From assembly GCF_003665435.1 (NCBI RefSeq), contig NZ_CP023407.1, positions 186,001 to 250,000 of the forward strand: a stretch of DNA of 64,000 nucleotides, given 5' to 3'. This document shows, piece by piece, positions 8,170 through 16,609 of the stretch (its first letter is position 1; each line of letters opens with the position of its first letter). Source of the DNA: Streptomyces fungicidicus (GTDB taxonomy: Bacteria > Actinomycetota > Actinomycetes > Streptomycetales > Streptomycetaceae). The notes under the pieces are model-generated. The model saw nothing but the letters and a program-made list of their open reading frames with translations. It was not told the origin of the DNA and searched no databases. Both the position numbers and the translations under genes were made by a program.

Positions 8170-11100
8170 CTACGGCCCGAAGTGGACGTGTGAGGCCCAG
8201 CCGAGCGGGGCGTCGGGGGCGCGGCGGCGGGCCTCCAGGACCGCGCGGTGGAGGGCCCGGGGTGTGCGGGAGGGGTGGATGCGGCCCGCGGGGTCGCCCA
8301 GCAGGGCGTACACCTCGTCGGTCAGGGCGCGGGCGCTGTCGTCACCGATGGGCCACAGGGTGGAGACGACGTGCCGGAAGTTGCCGAGGAGGAGGGCCGC
8401 CGCCAGGTGGATGGCCTCGTTGGGCAGGTCGGTGCCGCCGACGGCGGTCTGGCAGCCGGAGAGCACGGCCAACTGGGGCGTCTCCAGGTCGAGTCGGGCC
8501 AGGTCGGTGACCGTGAGCGGCCGGTCGTGCAGGTACAGGGCGCCCTTGCTGGGGTCGGCGAGGTTCTGGCCGGCGTGGCAGGCGAAGTGGACGCAGGTGT
8601 GGCCGTCGAGCAGGTACAGCGCCTGCTGGGCGGTGGCGGCCGCGCCGAGCCGCAGGGTGTGCCGTTCGGGGAAGCGGCGGCGCAGCGCTTCGGCCTCCTG
8701 GCGGGCGCCGGGCAGCGGGGTGAGGTGGGACGCGTACGGCGGTGGGTCGCCGAGGGCCAGGATCAGCAGCCGGCGTACGTGGTCGGGCGGCGCGGTGGGG
8801 CGCCGGGCCCGCAGGAGGCCGCGCAGGGTCGGCATGTACGAGGAGACCACGCGGGCCAGGACGGCGTCGTACTCGCGCTCGTCGTCGGGGTCGTGGTAGC
8901 CGGCGGCGTGCAGGGGCAGCAGGGCGAGCGGGCCGGTCGCGCACCACCACACGCGTCCGCCCCGCCAGGACGGGGCTAGCTCGGAATCGAGGACCGGCGC
9001 GGCGACCGTGTCCCACAGCCACTCCAGGGTGCTCAGCAGGGCCTGCTGGGTGGGTCCGGTAGGCGTCCCGGGGTCGTCGAGGCGTTCGAGGGCGGCGAGG
9101 TAGTCCCGCGTGCGGCGCTGCGCCGCGGGAGCGGTCAAGCCGGGCAGGGGGACGACATGGACCCGGCCGGGGGTGACAACGAGGGCGTCGCAGCGGAACC
9201 GGCTTACGTTGACGAGGATCATGGGGCCGCCGGCGGTCGCGGCCGAGAGGTCGGCGAAGGGCAGCGGCTTCAGGAAGTGCGCGAAGCCCGGCAGGAGCCG
9301 GATCTCGTCGAGCAGGGTGTCCCAGGCACGGGCCAGGCGGCGCCGGTACTCGGCGTCGTCATCGGGTCCGGTACGGCCGTCGGGCAGGTCGTCGAGGCCC
9401 GCCCGCAGTTCCTCCAGGCGGGCCGCCTGATCGGGGTGGGCGGTGTGCAGCGCGGTGAGGTCGGTACGGGTGTCGAGGACCTGGCTCCACAGGACGGAGC
9501 GGCCCTGGTCGAGAAGTTCGACGGCCTGTTCGGGCCACCCGGCGAGGACCGCGCAGGCGGCGGCGTCGGTGGCCAGGTGGGCGTACGGGGCGAGGCGGCG
9601 CTCTCGGTCGCCGCGGGGCAGTCCGCGCCAGGTGAGAAGCGCGAGCAGGTCGACGGCGGCCGCGTAGGCGTCGGCGGCCTCGGCCCAGTCGCCCTTCCCG
9701 TCGGCGGCGCGGGCGGCGGCGAAGTCGCCCCAGGCGACGGCGGCTTGGAGGCGCTCGGCCGGGGGCGAGGTGTCGGCGTGGGTGGCCGCCTCGCGGGACA
9801 GGGCCAGGCAGCGGGCCGCGTCGCCGGGGTGGGCGGCGGCCGGTCCGGCGAGGCTGCGGTCGCCCAGCATCCGGGCGAGGGTGCGCAGGACGTGGGCGCG
9901 TCGGGGAGAGGAGGGGTGCAGCGCGTGGGCGACCGTGTCGGTGAGGTCGATCGCCTCGTCGAGGTCGGCTGCCTCGCCGTGCCGTGCCCACCGATCCCAC
10001 AGGGCGAGGCCGAGGTTGGTCCGCAGGTGCTTGTCCGAGGTTCCCGGCGGCTGGAGTCGCGCGGCCTCCCGTCCGGCGGCGACGGACTCCTCGAGGTCGT
10101 CGGCGTCGTCGGTGAGCAGGTAGCGGATGCGCAGGCGGTTGCACAGGGCGGTGAGGGCGCTGCGCCGGTGCTCGCCGGGCGGGCCGCCCACGATGTCGTC
10201 GGTCAGGGCGAGGACGGCGCGTCCGGAGTCGACGCACTGGTCGAGGTCGGTGCGGTGGCCGGTGTGCCGGTACCGGGTCAGCAGGACGAGGCCGAGCATG
10301 GACTGCCGGTCGTGCAGGTCGACGGTGCTCTCGGCGGGCGTCGTTTCGACCGCGCGGCGTGCGGAGGCGACCGCTTCCTCCAGGTCGCCTGCGGCGCCGT
10401 CGCGTTCGAAGCGGCGGACGAGGGCTCCGGCGAGGTGGGCGAGTTCCTTGCCGCGTCCGCCGGTCAGTTCGAGGACTCCGGCGAGCGAGCCGCCGGTCAT
10501 GCGGTCGAGTTCCTCGACGGTGAGGTCCTGGCGGTTCAGCTGGTTGCGCAGTTGCTGGACGGTGGCGTCGGGACCGTGCGCGCCTCGGCGCAGGTGGTCG
10601 ACGGCGGCGTCGAGGTCGCGGGGGTCGCCCTCGTGCTCGAAGCGCAGCAGCAGTCCGGCGCCCAGGTCGGCGTGGACGAGCGCCTGGTAGGGGTGGGTGT
10701 CCGGCATGCCGGTGAGCAGGCGGCGGCTGATGTCGACGGCCTCCGTGAGGGCCTCGGTGTCGCCGGTGTGCCGGAAATGTCCGATGAGGGTGTTGACGCG
10801 GTTGCTGTGACGGACGACGGAGCTGGGGTCGTCGGGGTCGCCGCCCGCCTGGCCGGCCGGCACGGCGGGCGGGTCGGCCGGGCCTGAGACGAAGGTGCTG
10901 GAGCGCAGGACCGGTACCGCCTTCTCCTCGTGGCGGGTGTGGATCTCGCGCCGGCGTTCGGTCACGGTGGCCAGCAGGTCGCGGGCGCGGGTGTGCCGGG
11001 GGTCGTCGGGCGGGAGGCGGTCCAGCGCGGCCGTCAGGCAGGTGTGAGCCTCGTCGAGGTCGCGCGCGGTGCCGCTGTGTTCCTGGCGGCGGAGCAGGGC

Positions 11101-12786
11101 GGCGGCGAGGTCGAGGGCGACGGGGCCGTGTTCCCCGTCGGCGGGGCCGGCAGCGTCGCGGGCCTGCCTTAGGGCGTCCACGCCCTCGTCGAGGTCGGAG
11201 AGGGTGCCGGAGTCCTCGTGGCGGGCGACGAGGTGGGCACCGAGCCGGTGCAGGGTCCGTCGGCGGTATCCGGTCAGGTCGAGCGGCCGGGACAGCAGGT
11301 CTCGCCACCGCTGGACGGCCGCGTCGCGGGTCTCGGGCGTGCCGAGGCGTTGGTGGCGGGCGTCGGCGATCATGGCGAGCAGGGTGCGGAACGGCACCTG
11401 GTTGCCGTCGCCCTCGGGGCACAGCCGCACCGCCTGCCGGACCGACTCCTCGGCCGCGTCCAGGTCCGCCGCGTCCTGCTCGGCCGCATAGCGGTTCAGC
11501 AGGGCCTGGCCCAGATAGGCGGCGTAGGGCGCGCGGTCGGGGAAGTCCGGGGGCAGGTCGCGCAGGGCGCCGCCGAGCAGTTCGATGCCCTGGTCGAGGT
11601 CGAGCAGGCCTCCCCCCTCCGGTGTCTGGGAGCGGTCGACCAGTTCGCGCCCCTCCTCGGCTCGCTGGTGGGGCGTCGGTGGGCGGCGGAGCGGCCGGCG
11701 GGTCACGTCCAGGGCACGGCCGGCGGCGTTCTCCCGTTCCAGGGCGACCAGTTCGGTCCGCAGGGCCGAAGCCGCCGCCGGACCGCCACGCGCGGCGGCC
11801 GTGGACACGGCCTCCTTCATCGCGCCCAGCGCCTCGTCCAGGTCTTCCTGGGCGTGCTCGCGGACGTAGCGGTCGTACAGCGTCGCCGCGAAGCTCCTGA
11901 GCTGGTCCGGCGACGGGCCGCCTGTGGGCCTGGCGTCGGCGACGGCGCCCCGCAGCACGTCCACCGCCTCGTCGAGGTCCCGCGACGCCCGGGTGTGGGC
12001 GTGGCGGGCCTGCAGGACGGTGCCCAACGTGAAGCGGGCGGCGAGGTGTTCACTTTGGCCGGGCGGTACGGCGGCGAGGTACTTGCGGCACATCCGTACG
12101 GCGGCTGCCGCGTGGGCGGCCGTGTCGTGCCGGTCCGTCCGGCGGGTGAGGGTGGCGACGAGTGCGTGCAGCGCGGCGACGCGTGTGGGGTCGCCGGTGG
12201 CGGTGAGTGCGAGTGCGGAGCGTCCCCACCCTTCGGCGCGGTCGAGGTCGCCCGCGTCCTCGAAGGTCACGGCGCGTTCGAGCCAGTGGACGGCGAGGAG
12301 CAGGGCGTAGGGGCACCGGCGCGGATGGGCCGGGGGCAGGTCGGCCACCGCGTTTTCCAATGCGACGAGGAAGGCGACGGGATCGGCGCCGCCGTCCTTC
12401 TCGGCCTGCGCGAACGAGGCGGCGGTCTCGGCGCGGGTCTCCGGGTCGGCCCCGAACTCCACGGCCAGGTCCCACAGGGGCGCGGGGAGCAACTGCGGCC
12501 GGGTGTCGTGCAGCAGGCCCAGGGCCGCGGCGATGTAAGAGGCCTCGGGAAGTACGGCGCCCTGGCGCAGGACCAGTTCGCGGGCGAGGTAGAGCAGGCC
12601 CACCAGAGTGAGGACCCGCTCCCGCTCGGGCGAGCGGGGCGGCGCCTCGGCGACTTGAGCCAGCAACTTGTCGGCATCACTCAGGAGTTGAGTACGGGCG
12701 ACCTCGGCCGCGCGTCCGGTGCTCAGGTACCGGGTGACGCTGTCCTCGATCCGCCGCTCGGGATCGCCCCAGGCCCGTAACCTCAT
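8170..12786 (-). CDS. TPR-rich CHAT-domain protease-like protein
   Basis: A very large (1538-residue) protein. About 1100 residues of helical tetratricopeptide-like repeats contain recurring motifs of the type 'LDEAVDVLRGAV', 'DLDAAVDHLRRG' and 'DLEESVAAGREAARL'. The C-terminal 300 residues are a CHAT domain (caspase/separase-type cysteine peptidase). Both catalytic residues are visible: His in 'VHFACHAGQ' (about residue 1404) and Cys in 'LAVLSGCQTAVGG' (about 1445). CHAT-TPR proteins act as effectors or signal proteases in conflict systems, Craspase being the known example. The gene is divergent, across 117 bases, from a small Cys protein and a membrane protein that look like partners. Confidence 0.92.
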   Translation of the reverse strand: MRLRAWGDPERRIEDSVTRYLSTGRAAEVARTQLLSDADKLLAQVAEAPPRSPERERVLTLVGLLYLARELVLRQGAVLPEASYIAAALGLLHDTRPQLLPAPLWDLAVEFGADPETRAETAASFAQAEKDGGADPVAFLVALENAVADLPPAHPRRCPYALLLAVHWLERAVTFEDAGDLDRAEGWGRSALALTATGDPTRVAALHALVATLTRRTDRHDTAAHAAAAVRMCRKYLAAVPPGQSEHLAARFTLGTVLQARHAHTRASRDLDEAVDVLRGAVADARPTGGPSPDQLRSFAATLYDRYVREHAQEDLDEALGAMKEAVSTAAARGGPAAASALRTELVALERENAAGRALDVTRRPLRRPPTPHQRAEEGRELVDRSQTPEGGGLLDLDQGIELLGGALRDLPPDFPDRAPYAAYLGQALLNRYAAEQDAADLDAAEESVRQAVRLCPEGDGNQVPFRTLLAMIADARHQRLGTPETRDAAVQRWRDLLSRPLDLTGYRRRTLHRLGAHLVARHEDSGTLSDLDEGVDALRQARDAAGPADGEHGPVALDLAAALLRRQEHSGTARDLDEAHTCLTAALDRLPPDDPRHTRARDLLATVTERRREIHTRHEEKAVPVLRSSTFVSGPADPPAVPAGQAGGDPDDPSSVVRHSNRVNTLIGHFRHTGDTEALTEAVDISRRLLTGMPDTHPYQALVHADLGAGLLLRFEHEGDPRDLDAAVDHLRRGAHGPDATVQQLRNQLNRQDLTVEELDRMTGGSLAGVLELTGGRGKELAHLAGALVRRFERDGAAGDLEEAVASARRAVETTPAESTVDLHDRQSMLGLVLLTRYRHTGHRTDLDQCVDSGRAVLALTDDIVGGPPGEHRRSALTALCNRLRIRYLLTDDADDLEESVAAGREAARLQPPGTSDKHLRTNLGLALWDRWARHGEAADLDEAIDLTDTVAHALHPSSPRRAHVLRTLARMLGDRSLAGPAAAHPGDAARCLALSREAATHADTSPPAERLQAAVAWGDFAAARAADGKGDWAEAADAYAAAVDLLALLTWRGLPRGDRERRLAPYAHLATDAAACAVLAGWPEQAVELLDQGRSVLWSQVLDTRTDLTALHTAHPDQAARLEELRAGLDDLPDGRTGPDDDAEYRRRLARAWDTLLDEIRLLPGFAHFLKPLPFADLSAATAGGPMILVNVSRFRCDALVVTPGRVHVVPLPGLTAPAAQRRTRDYLAALERLDDPGTPTGPTQQALLSTLEWLWDTVAAPVLDSELAPSWRGGRVWWCATGPLALLPLHAAGYHDPDDEREYDAVLARVVSSYMPTLRGLLRARRPTAPPDHVRRLLILALGDPPPYASHLTPLPGARQEAEALRRRFPERHTLRLGAAATAQQALYLLDGHTCVHFACHAGQNLADPSKGALYLHDRPLTVTDLARLDLETPQLAVLSGCQTAVGGTDLPNEAIHLAAALLLGNFRHVVSTLWPIGDDSARALTDEVYALLGDPAGRIHPSRTPRALHRAVLEARRRAPDAPLGWASHVHFGP

Positions 12787-12903
12787 CCCGCCCCATCCTT
12801 TTCCCCGCCGTCACCCACCTGGCCTGTGGCACCCTGACGACACGACAGGCACACAACGATACGACCGTTCACCCCAGAGTGACCGACCTTGCGCGGAGGG
12901 TCC
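12787..12903. promoter_or_regulatory. Divergent promoter region between the CHAT gene and its partner genes
   Basis: A 117-base intergenic stretch must carry promoters for both the CHAT gene (leftward) and the small-protein/membrane-protein pair (rightward). A strong GGAGG ribosome site precedes the ATG at 12904. I cannot pick a convincing -10/-35 pair. Confidence 0.4.
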
Positions 12904-13281
12904 ATGACGTCCGAGGAACCGACCGAGTCCGAGGCGCTCGCCATATGGTGTGCCCGGTTGCCGGGGCTGCGCGAGCAGGCGCGACGGACGGGTGTCGGTG
13001 AGCGGCTGGACCGGGACGTGGCCCGGGTCCAGGAAGGCGGTTCGGCGCTGCGCGCGGTGCGCAAGTGGGTACGGGACGGGGACCCTGAGGTCGTCCGAGC
13101 CTGGTCGGGCCGCGACGTGCTCGGCCTGGTCGGCTTCCCGGGCGTCACACGGCCGACGCCGGTCGGCACGGGCACCTACGTCTGTCCGCGTGAGCGGTGC
13201 GACCGGACGGCGGGGCGGGACGCGCAGGGGCATGTACCGGTGTGCCACGCCTTCGGTGCGGCCATGCGGCCGACGGCGTGA
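12904..13281 (+). CDS. Small protein with C-terminal Cys cluster, CHAT-locus partner
   Basis: 125 residues. The N-terminal 85 are helical and charged (SEALAIWCARLPGLREQARRT). The last 40 hold 'YVCPRERCDRT' and 'HVPVCHAFGAAM', a C-x4-C plus C-H arrangement resembling a small zinc knuckle. Function is not recognised. It sits between the CHAT protease, divergent, and a membrane protein 6 bases downstream in the same direction, so it is probably an adaptor, regulator or substrate in that cassette. ATG at 12904 is chosen for its GGAGG site. Confidence 0.7.
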   Translation: MTSEEPTESEALAIWCARLPGLREQARRTGVGERLDRDVARVQEGGSALRAVRKWVRDGDPEVVRAWSGRDVLGLVGFPGVTRPTPVGTGTYVCPRERCDRTAGRDAQGHVPVCHAFGAAMRPTA

Positions 13282-13287
13282 CCTGCG

Positions 13288-14097
13288 ATGGTCACGGGTG
13301 TACTCGCCGAACTGAACCGGCATGTGAACAGCCGCTGGTTCACCGCCGTGCTCCTGCCGGGCCTGCTGCTGGTCACCGTAGGGGTGGCGGGCCGGCACCT
13401 CGGTCACGAAGGGGCGCTGAGCGCCGACGAGTTGCGGGTGTGGGCCGAGTCGGTGTGGCACGGCTGGCACCGGGAGCCGTCCGGGGCGGCGGTGGACGTC
13501 GGCCTGGCGCTGCTCGCGGCGGGCGTGGTGGGCGCGCTCGCGAGTGAACTGGGCGTGGCCGTCGAGCGGGTGTGGCTGAGCGCCAGGCCCTCCGGTGGCG
13601 GGCGGCGGCGCCGTAGGGCGGTGCGCGCGGCCGAGCGGGCCGGGGTGGAGACCGTGGCGGCGTATCTGCCGCAGCGTCGGACGTGGATGAGCGACCGGAT
13701 CAGGCTGGTCGAGGCGCGGACGCGGGCGCAGTACTGGTTCGACGCCTCGGCGGCCTGGCCCCGGCTGTGGCTGCTGCTGGGCGACGAGGCGCGCAGGCCC
13801 GTGATCAGCGCGCGGGCCGCCTTCGCGGATGCGGTGTCCCTGGCCGGCTGGGCCTGCCTCTACGCGCTGGTGGGGATCGTGTGGTGGCCGGCCCTCGTGG
13901 TCGGGGCCTGCGTCTTCCTCACCGGGTGGCGCCGGGCGCGCACCGCTCTGGACGATCTGGCGACGCTCATCGAGTCGGCCGTCGACGTCCACCACCGTGC
14001 GCTCGCCGAGGCGCTGGGTGTCCCCCTCGGTACGGAGGGGGTCGGGGCGGCGGAGGGCGCCCGGATCGACGACATGCTCCGCAAGGGCGGCGCCTGA
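13288..14097 (+). CDS. Membrane protein linked to the CHAT locus
   Basis: 269 residues. Visible membrane segments are an N-terminal helix (WFTAVLLPGLLLVTVGVAG), a second helix (VDVGLALLAAGVVGALAS) and a C-terminal pair (LAGWACLYALVGIVWWPALVVGACVFLTGW). A soluble middle region contains 'WMSDRIRLVEARTRAQYWF' and 'WPRLWLLLGDEAR', a combination I associate with uncharacterised actinobacterial membrane proteins beside conflict-type signalling genes. It starts 6 bases after the small Cys protein, so the two are co-transcribed. It may be a membrane effector or anchor activated by the CHAT protease; that is inference. Confidence 0.75.
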   Translation: MVTGVLAELNRHVNSRWFTAVLLPGLLLVTVGVAGRHLGHEGALSADELRVWAESVWHGWHREPSGAAVDVGLALLAAGVVGALASELGVAVERVWLSARPSGGGRRRRRAVRAAERAGVETVAAYLPQRRTWMSDRIRLVEARTRAQYWFDASAAWPRLWLLLGDEARRPVISARAAFADAVSLAGWACLYALVGIVWWPALVVGACVFLTGWRRARTALDDLATLIESAVDVHHRALAEALGVPLGTEGVGAAEGARIDDMLRKGGA

Positions 14098-14306
14098 ACA
14101 CACCGCGACGCGCCCTGCGGTGAGGTGCGGGGCGCCCCGCAGGCATGGTCCCGCGTGCAGCGTCTCGCAGCGCTCGGCCCGGTCAGGTTGATACCGCCGG
14201 CACGCCCCGCGGGAAGCCGCACGGGACTGATCGTCGTCCTCGGGGACAGCATCGTCCCGTCGGCCCGTATCCGCCGCGAGCCGCGACACCTGCGCCCATC
14301 CAGAGA
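14098..14306. terminator. Convergent intergenic region with palindromic hairpin
   Basis: The 209 bases between the ends of two convergent genes contain a perfect 16-base palindrome, TGCGGGGCGCCCCGCA at 14126-14141, with a longer imperfect stem around it (CTGCGG at 14115-14120 pairing with CCGCAG at 14137-14142). There is no T-run, as is common in high-GC genomes. It is a plausible bidirectional terminator. Confidence 0.4.
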
Positions 14307-14723
14307 CTAGGTCCTGGCGATCTCTCGCCGGTGCTGATGGGTGAATCGGCGCAGGAGTTCCTCTGTCTCCCGGTGCTCGGCCCTGCGGTCGTCGCTGCCC
14401 TCGCTGGGCCGGGAACTCCAGACCCGACGTGCCAGGGCGTCGGCGAGATCGACGGTGTCGTCGGCGCACAGCAGGTAGAGGGCCGACCGGGCTTCCTGCA
14501 GCCGGCCCGCCAGTTCGTTGGCCCCGGCGCCGTCGTCACTCAGCCGGTTCTCCCGAAGGTAGTCGATGAGCTGGACCACGGCGGCGTTGAAGCCGACCCC
14601 GGCTTTCAGCTTCTGTTCGCGCAGCCACATGCGGTCTTGCCGACGCGCGGTGAACCACGACCCGAACACGGCCCCTATGAGACCGAAACCAGCCCCGATG
14701 GCCACGGACAGGATATTCACCAC
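14307..14723 (-). CDS. Small membrane-anchored hypothetical protein
   Basis: 138 residues beginning VVNILSVAIGAGFGLIGAVFGSWFTARRQDR: one N-terminal glycine-zipper-like helix, then a soluble helical domain with Arg/Glu-rich segments (AGRLQEARSALYLL, HRETEELLRRFTHQHRREI). It resembles the many short Streptomyces proteins of unknown role with a single N-terminal anchor. GTG at 14723 is chosen because a GGGGGGAGAG ribosome site lies about 7 bases upstream; the frame is open further upstream, but without such a site. Confidence 0.65.
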   Translation of the reverse strand: MVNILSVAIGAGFGLIGAVFGSWFTARRQDRMWLREQKLKAGVGFNAAVVQLIDYLRENRLSDDGAGANELAGRLQEARSALYLLCADDTVDLADALARRVWSSRPSEGSDDRRAEHRETEELLRRFTHQHRREIART

Positions 14724-14852
14724 GTCAGCTCTCTCCCCCCGGCACACAGCTGGCAGCAGGCTACTGGCCATCAGGCACCCCAACGGACAGGCGCTGGACG
14801 CAAGGCCGCGGTTCCTGCAGGCCACCGACCCGGGAGGAACCCGGACCGTTGC

Positions 14853-15212
14853 TCAGTAGCCGGGCGGGATCCGGTCCTGCGGTCCGTCAGCAGCCCCTGC
14901 CGCGTCGCCGTCCCCACGCGCCCGCGTGGCCACCGCAGGGTCACTCGAGTCCGAGACCAGCTCCGCGATGCGCAGGGTGCACTCCCACTCCGTCAGCTTG
15001 CCTTTGATCACCACCAGGTATGACTCCTGCTCGGCGAAGCGGTACACGCGGCGCCGCTTCTCGACAATGTTCTTGCTGGGTGAGTACGTGTGGAGGGCGG
15101 CGCGGAGGGCCTTCAGTGCCTCGTCCTTCGTCTCCAGCCCGCGGCGGATGAACTCGGTCCTGTACGTGTCGCTGTAGTACTCCGCTGTCACGACCCAGTT
15201 GCCGTTGCCCAT
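14853..15212 (-). CDS. Hypothetical protein
   Basis: 119 residues starting MGNGNWVVTAEYYSDTYRTEF. The first 85 look like a compact alpha/beta domain (ALRAALHTYSPSKNIVEKRRRVYRFAEQESYLVVIKGK, then EWECTLRIAELV), and the last 30 are disordered and Ala/Asp-rich. No family is recognised. There is no signal peptide or membrane segment. It lies upstream of the small membrane protein in the same direction with a 129-base gap; joint transcription is possible but not shown. Confidence 0.6.
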   Translation of the reverse strand: MGNGNWVVTAEYYSDTYRTEFIRRGLETKDEALKALRAALHTYSPSKNIVEKRRRVYRFAEQESYLVVIKGKLTEWECTLRIAELVSDSSDPAVATRARGDGDAAGAADGPQDRIPPGY

Positions 15213-15621
15213 GCCCCTGCTCCCGCTCGGCGCCGTTGCCAGTCAGCCACAGCTCACGCTTCGAGGCAAGGGTGGTGCGGCGCCAGGGGCGGTCTTCGTG
15301 TGGAGGCGGTGGAGGGGACGAGCGGCTGTCCACCTCCGGACCGGGAGTGCGTAACGGCCGGACAGGGCCGGTCCGGATCGCGCAGCGCCCGCACACATCC
15401 GCCTGCGGCCGCCAATACACCTGGCCAACAAGCAGTGTTGGTGCCTGCGGTGGCGCGGGCTGTCTGGCTGTGGAGGCGGTTGTGGAGCCGTCGGCAGGGT
15501 TGCGACCTCTGCGGCTGGGTGCAGGTGGGGTGGCGGTGGTTTCTGAGCTGCTCGTTTGCCGCCAGGTGAGGGACTTGAGGGCCGGATGTCTCGTGTTCGG
15601 CATTCGCTGCGCGCACAACCA

Positions 15622-15650
15622 TTGACTATGGACATCCCTGTACCTACGCT
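15622..15650 (+). promoter_or_regulatory. Sigma-70-like promoter of the ribose-type operon
   Basis: TTGACT at 15622-15627 and TACGCT at 15645-15650 are separated by exactly 17 bases, fitting the principal sigma factor consensus of Streptomyces (TTGACN / TANNNT). Transcription would start near 15657, about 35 bases before the kinase ATG. Confidence 0.7.
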
Positions 15651-15678
15651 CTCGCTTGTCCATGGTTGTCCATACACA
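15627..15678 (+). promoter_or_regulatory. Operator-like repeats overlapping the operon start site
   Basis: Two direct copies of TTGTCCAT lie exactly 10 bases apart (15656-15663 and 15666-15673), one helical turn, across the predicted transcription start. An inverted copy, TATGGACA (15627-15634), lies in the promoter spacer. The second copy also forms TTGT-N6-ACAA. This suits a repressor, and the GntR/HutC gene at the end of the operon is the obvious candidate. Confidence 0.5.
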
Positions 15679-15691
15679 AAGGCGTGTGCCG

Positions 15692-16609
15692 ATGAAGATC
15701 GCGGTTGTCGGAAGTTACGGAGCCGGCCTGACCATGCGGGTCCCCAAGGCGCCCGCAGCCGGTGAGACCGTCTCGGGCGGCCTCTTCGACTCGGGCGCCG
15801 GCGGGAAGGGCAGCAACCAGGCCGTCGGCGCCGCCCGGCTGGGCGCCGAGGTCGCGCTGCTCACCGCCGTCGGCGACGACGAGTTCGGCCGCTCCGCCCG
15901 CGAGCTGTGGCGGCGCGAAGGGGTGAGCGCCCAGCACGTGGTCACCGCCGGAGCGCCCACCATGGTGGGTTTCATCCTGGTCGAGCCGTCCGGGGAGAAC
16001 CGCATCGCCATCGCCCCCGGCGCCCTGGACGACCTGGACGCCGCCGCCGTCGACGCCTTCCGTGCCGAGATCGCCTCCGCCGACATCCTCGTCGTCTCCA
16101 TGGAGATCCCCGAGGAAGCCGTCGTCGCCGCCCTCCGTGCCGGACGCGAGAGCGGCACCCGCACCCTGCTCAACCCGGCCCCCGCCCGGCCGCTGCCCGA
16201 CGCGTGCTGGCCCCTCATCGACGTGCTCACGCCCAACCAGACAGAGGCCCCCGTCCTCCTCGGCCTCGACGAGGGGCACGGGCTCGGCGACGAGGACCTG
16301 GCCCGCGCGCTGCAAGGGCGCACCGGCGGCACCGTCGTCATCACCCGCGGCGGCGAGGGCGCGCTGGTCGCCCAGGACACCGGCGTCATGGCGGTGCCCC
16401 CGCATCCGGCCCGGACGGTCGTGGACACCACGGGCGCCGGGGACTCCTTCACCGCCGCCCTGGCCGTCGCCCTGGCCGAGGGCCGGCCCGTCGACCGAGC
16501 CGTGGAGTTCGCCGCCACAGCGGGCGCGCACACCGTGTCGATCGCGGGCGTCATCCCCGCCCTGCCCACCCGAGCCCAGCTGAACGCCCTGATTGGAAGT
16601 GCCTCGTGA
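15692..16609 (+). CDS. rbsK: Ribokinase-family (PfkB) sugar kinase
   Basis: 305 residues. PfkB signatures are visible: the Gly-rich 'GAGGKGSNQAVGAARLGA' near the N-terminus, the substrate loop, and the C-terminal 'DTTGAGDSFTAALAVALAEG' with the catalytic Asp. It phosphorylates ribose or a related pentose at O5 in the cytoplasm. The following DeoC-like aldolase makes deoxyribose or another 2-deoxy sugar equally possible. ATG at 15692 starts the conserved 'MKIAVVGSYG'. It is the first gene of the operon and overlaps rbsC by 4 bases (GTGA). Confidence 0.88.
   Translation: MKIAVVGSYGAGLTMRVPKAPAAGETVSGGLFDSGAGGKGSNQAVGAARLGAEVALLTAVGDDEFGRSARELWRREGVSAQHVVTAGAPTMVGFILVEPSGENRIAIAPGALDDLDAAAVDAFRAEIASADILVVSMEIPEEAVVAALRAGRESGTRTLLNPAPARPLPDACWPLIDVLTPNQTEAPVLLGLDEGHGLGDEDLARALQGRTGGTVVITRGGEGALVAQDTGVMAVPPHPARTVVDTTGAGDSFTAALAVALAEGRPVDRAVEFAATAGAHTVSIAGVIPALPTRAQLNALIGSAS

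Larger units (their letters stand above)
15213..15691. other. Long leader region before the ribose-type operon
   Basis: 479 bases without a supportable gene. The right end carries the promoter and operator-like repeats listed separately. I recognise nothing in 15213-15615. Confidence 0.5.

Noticed and set aside
8248..12780. Long plus-strand open frames antisense to the CHAT gene (for example 9157-10887 and 11218-12780)
   Set aside because: They are the mirror of a strongly coding minus-strand gene with G/C at third positions; their translations are low-complexity Gly/Val/Gln/Glu-rich with no family resemblance.
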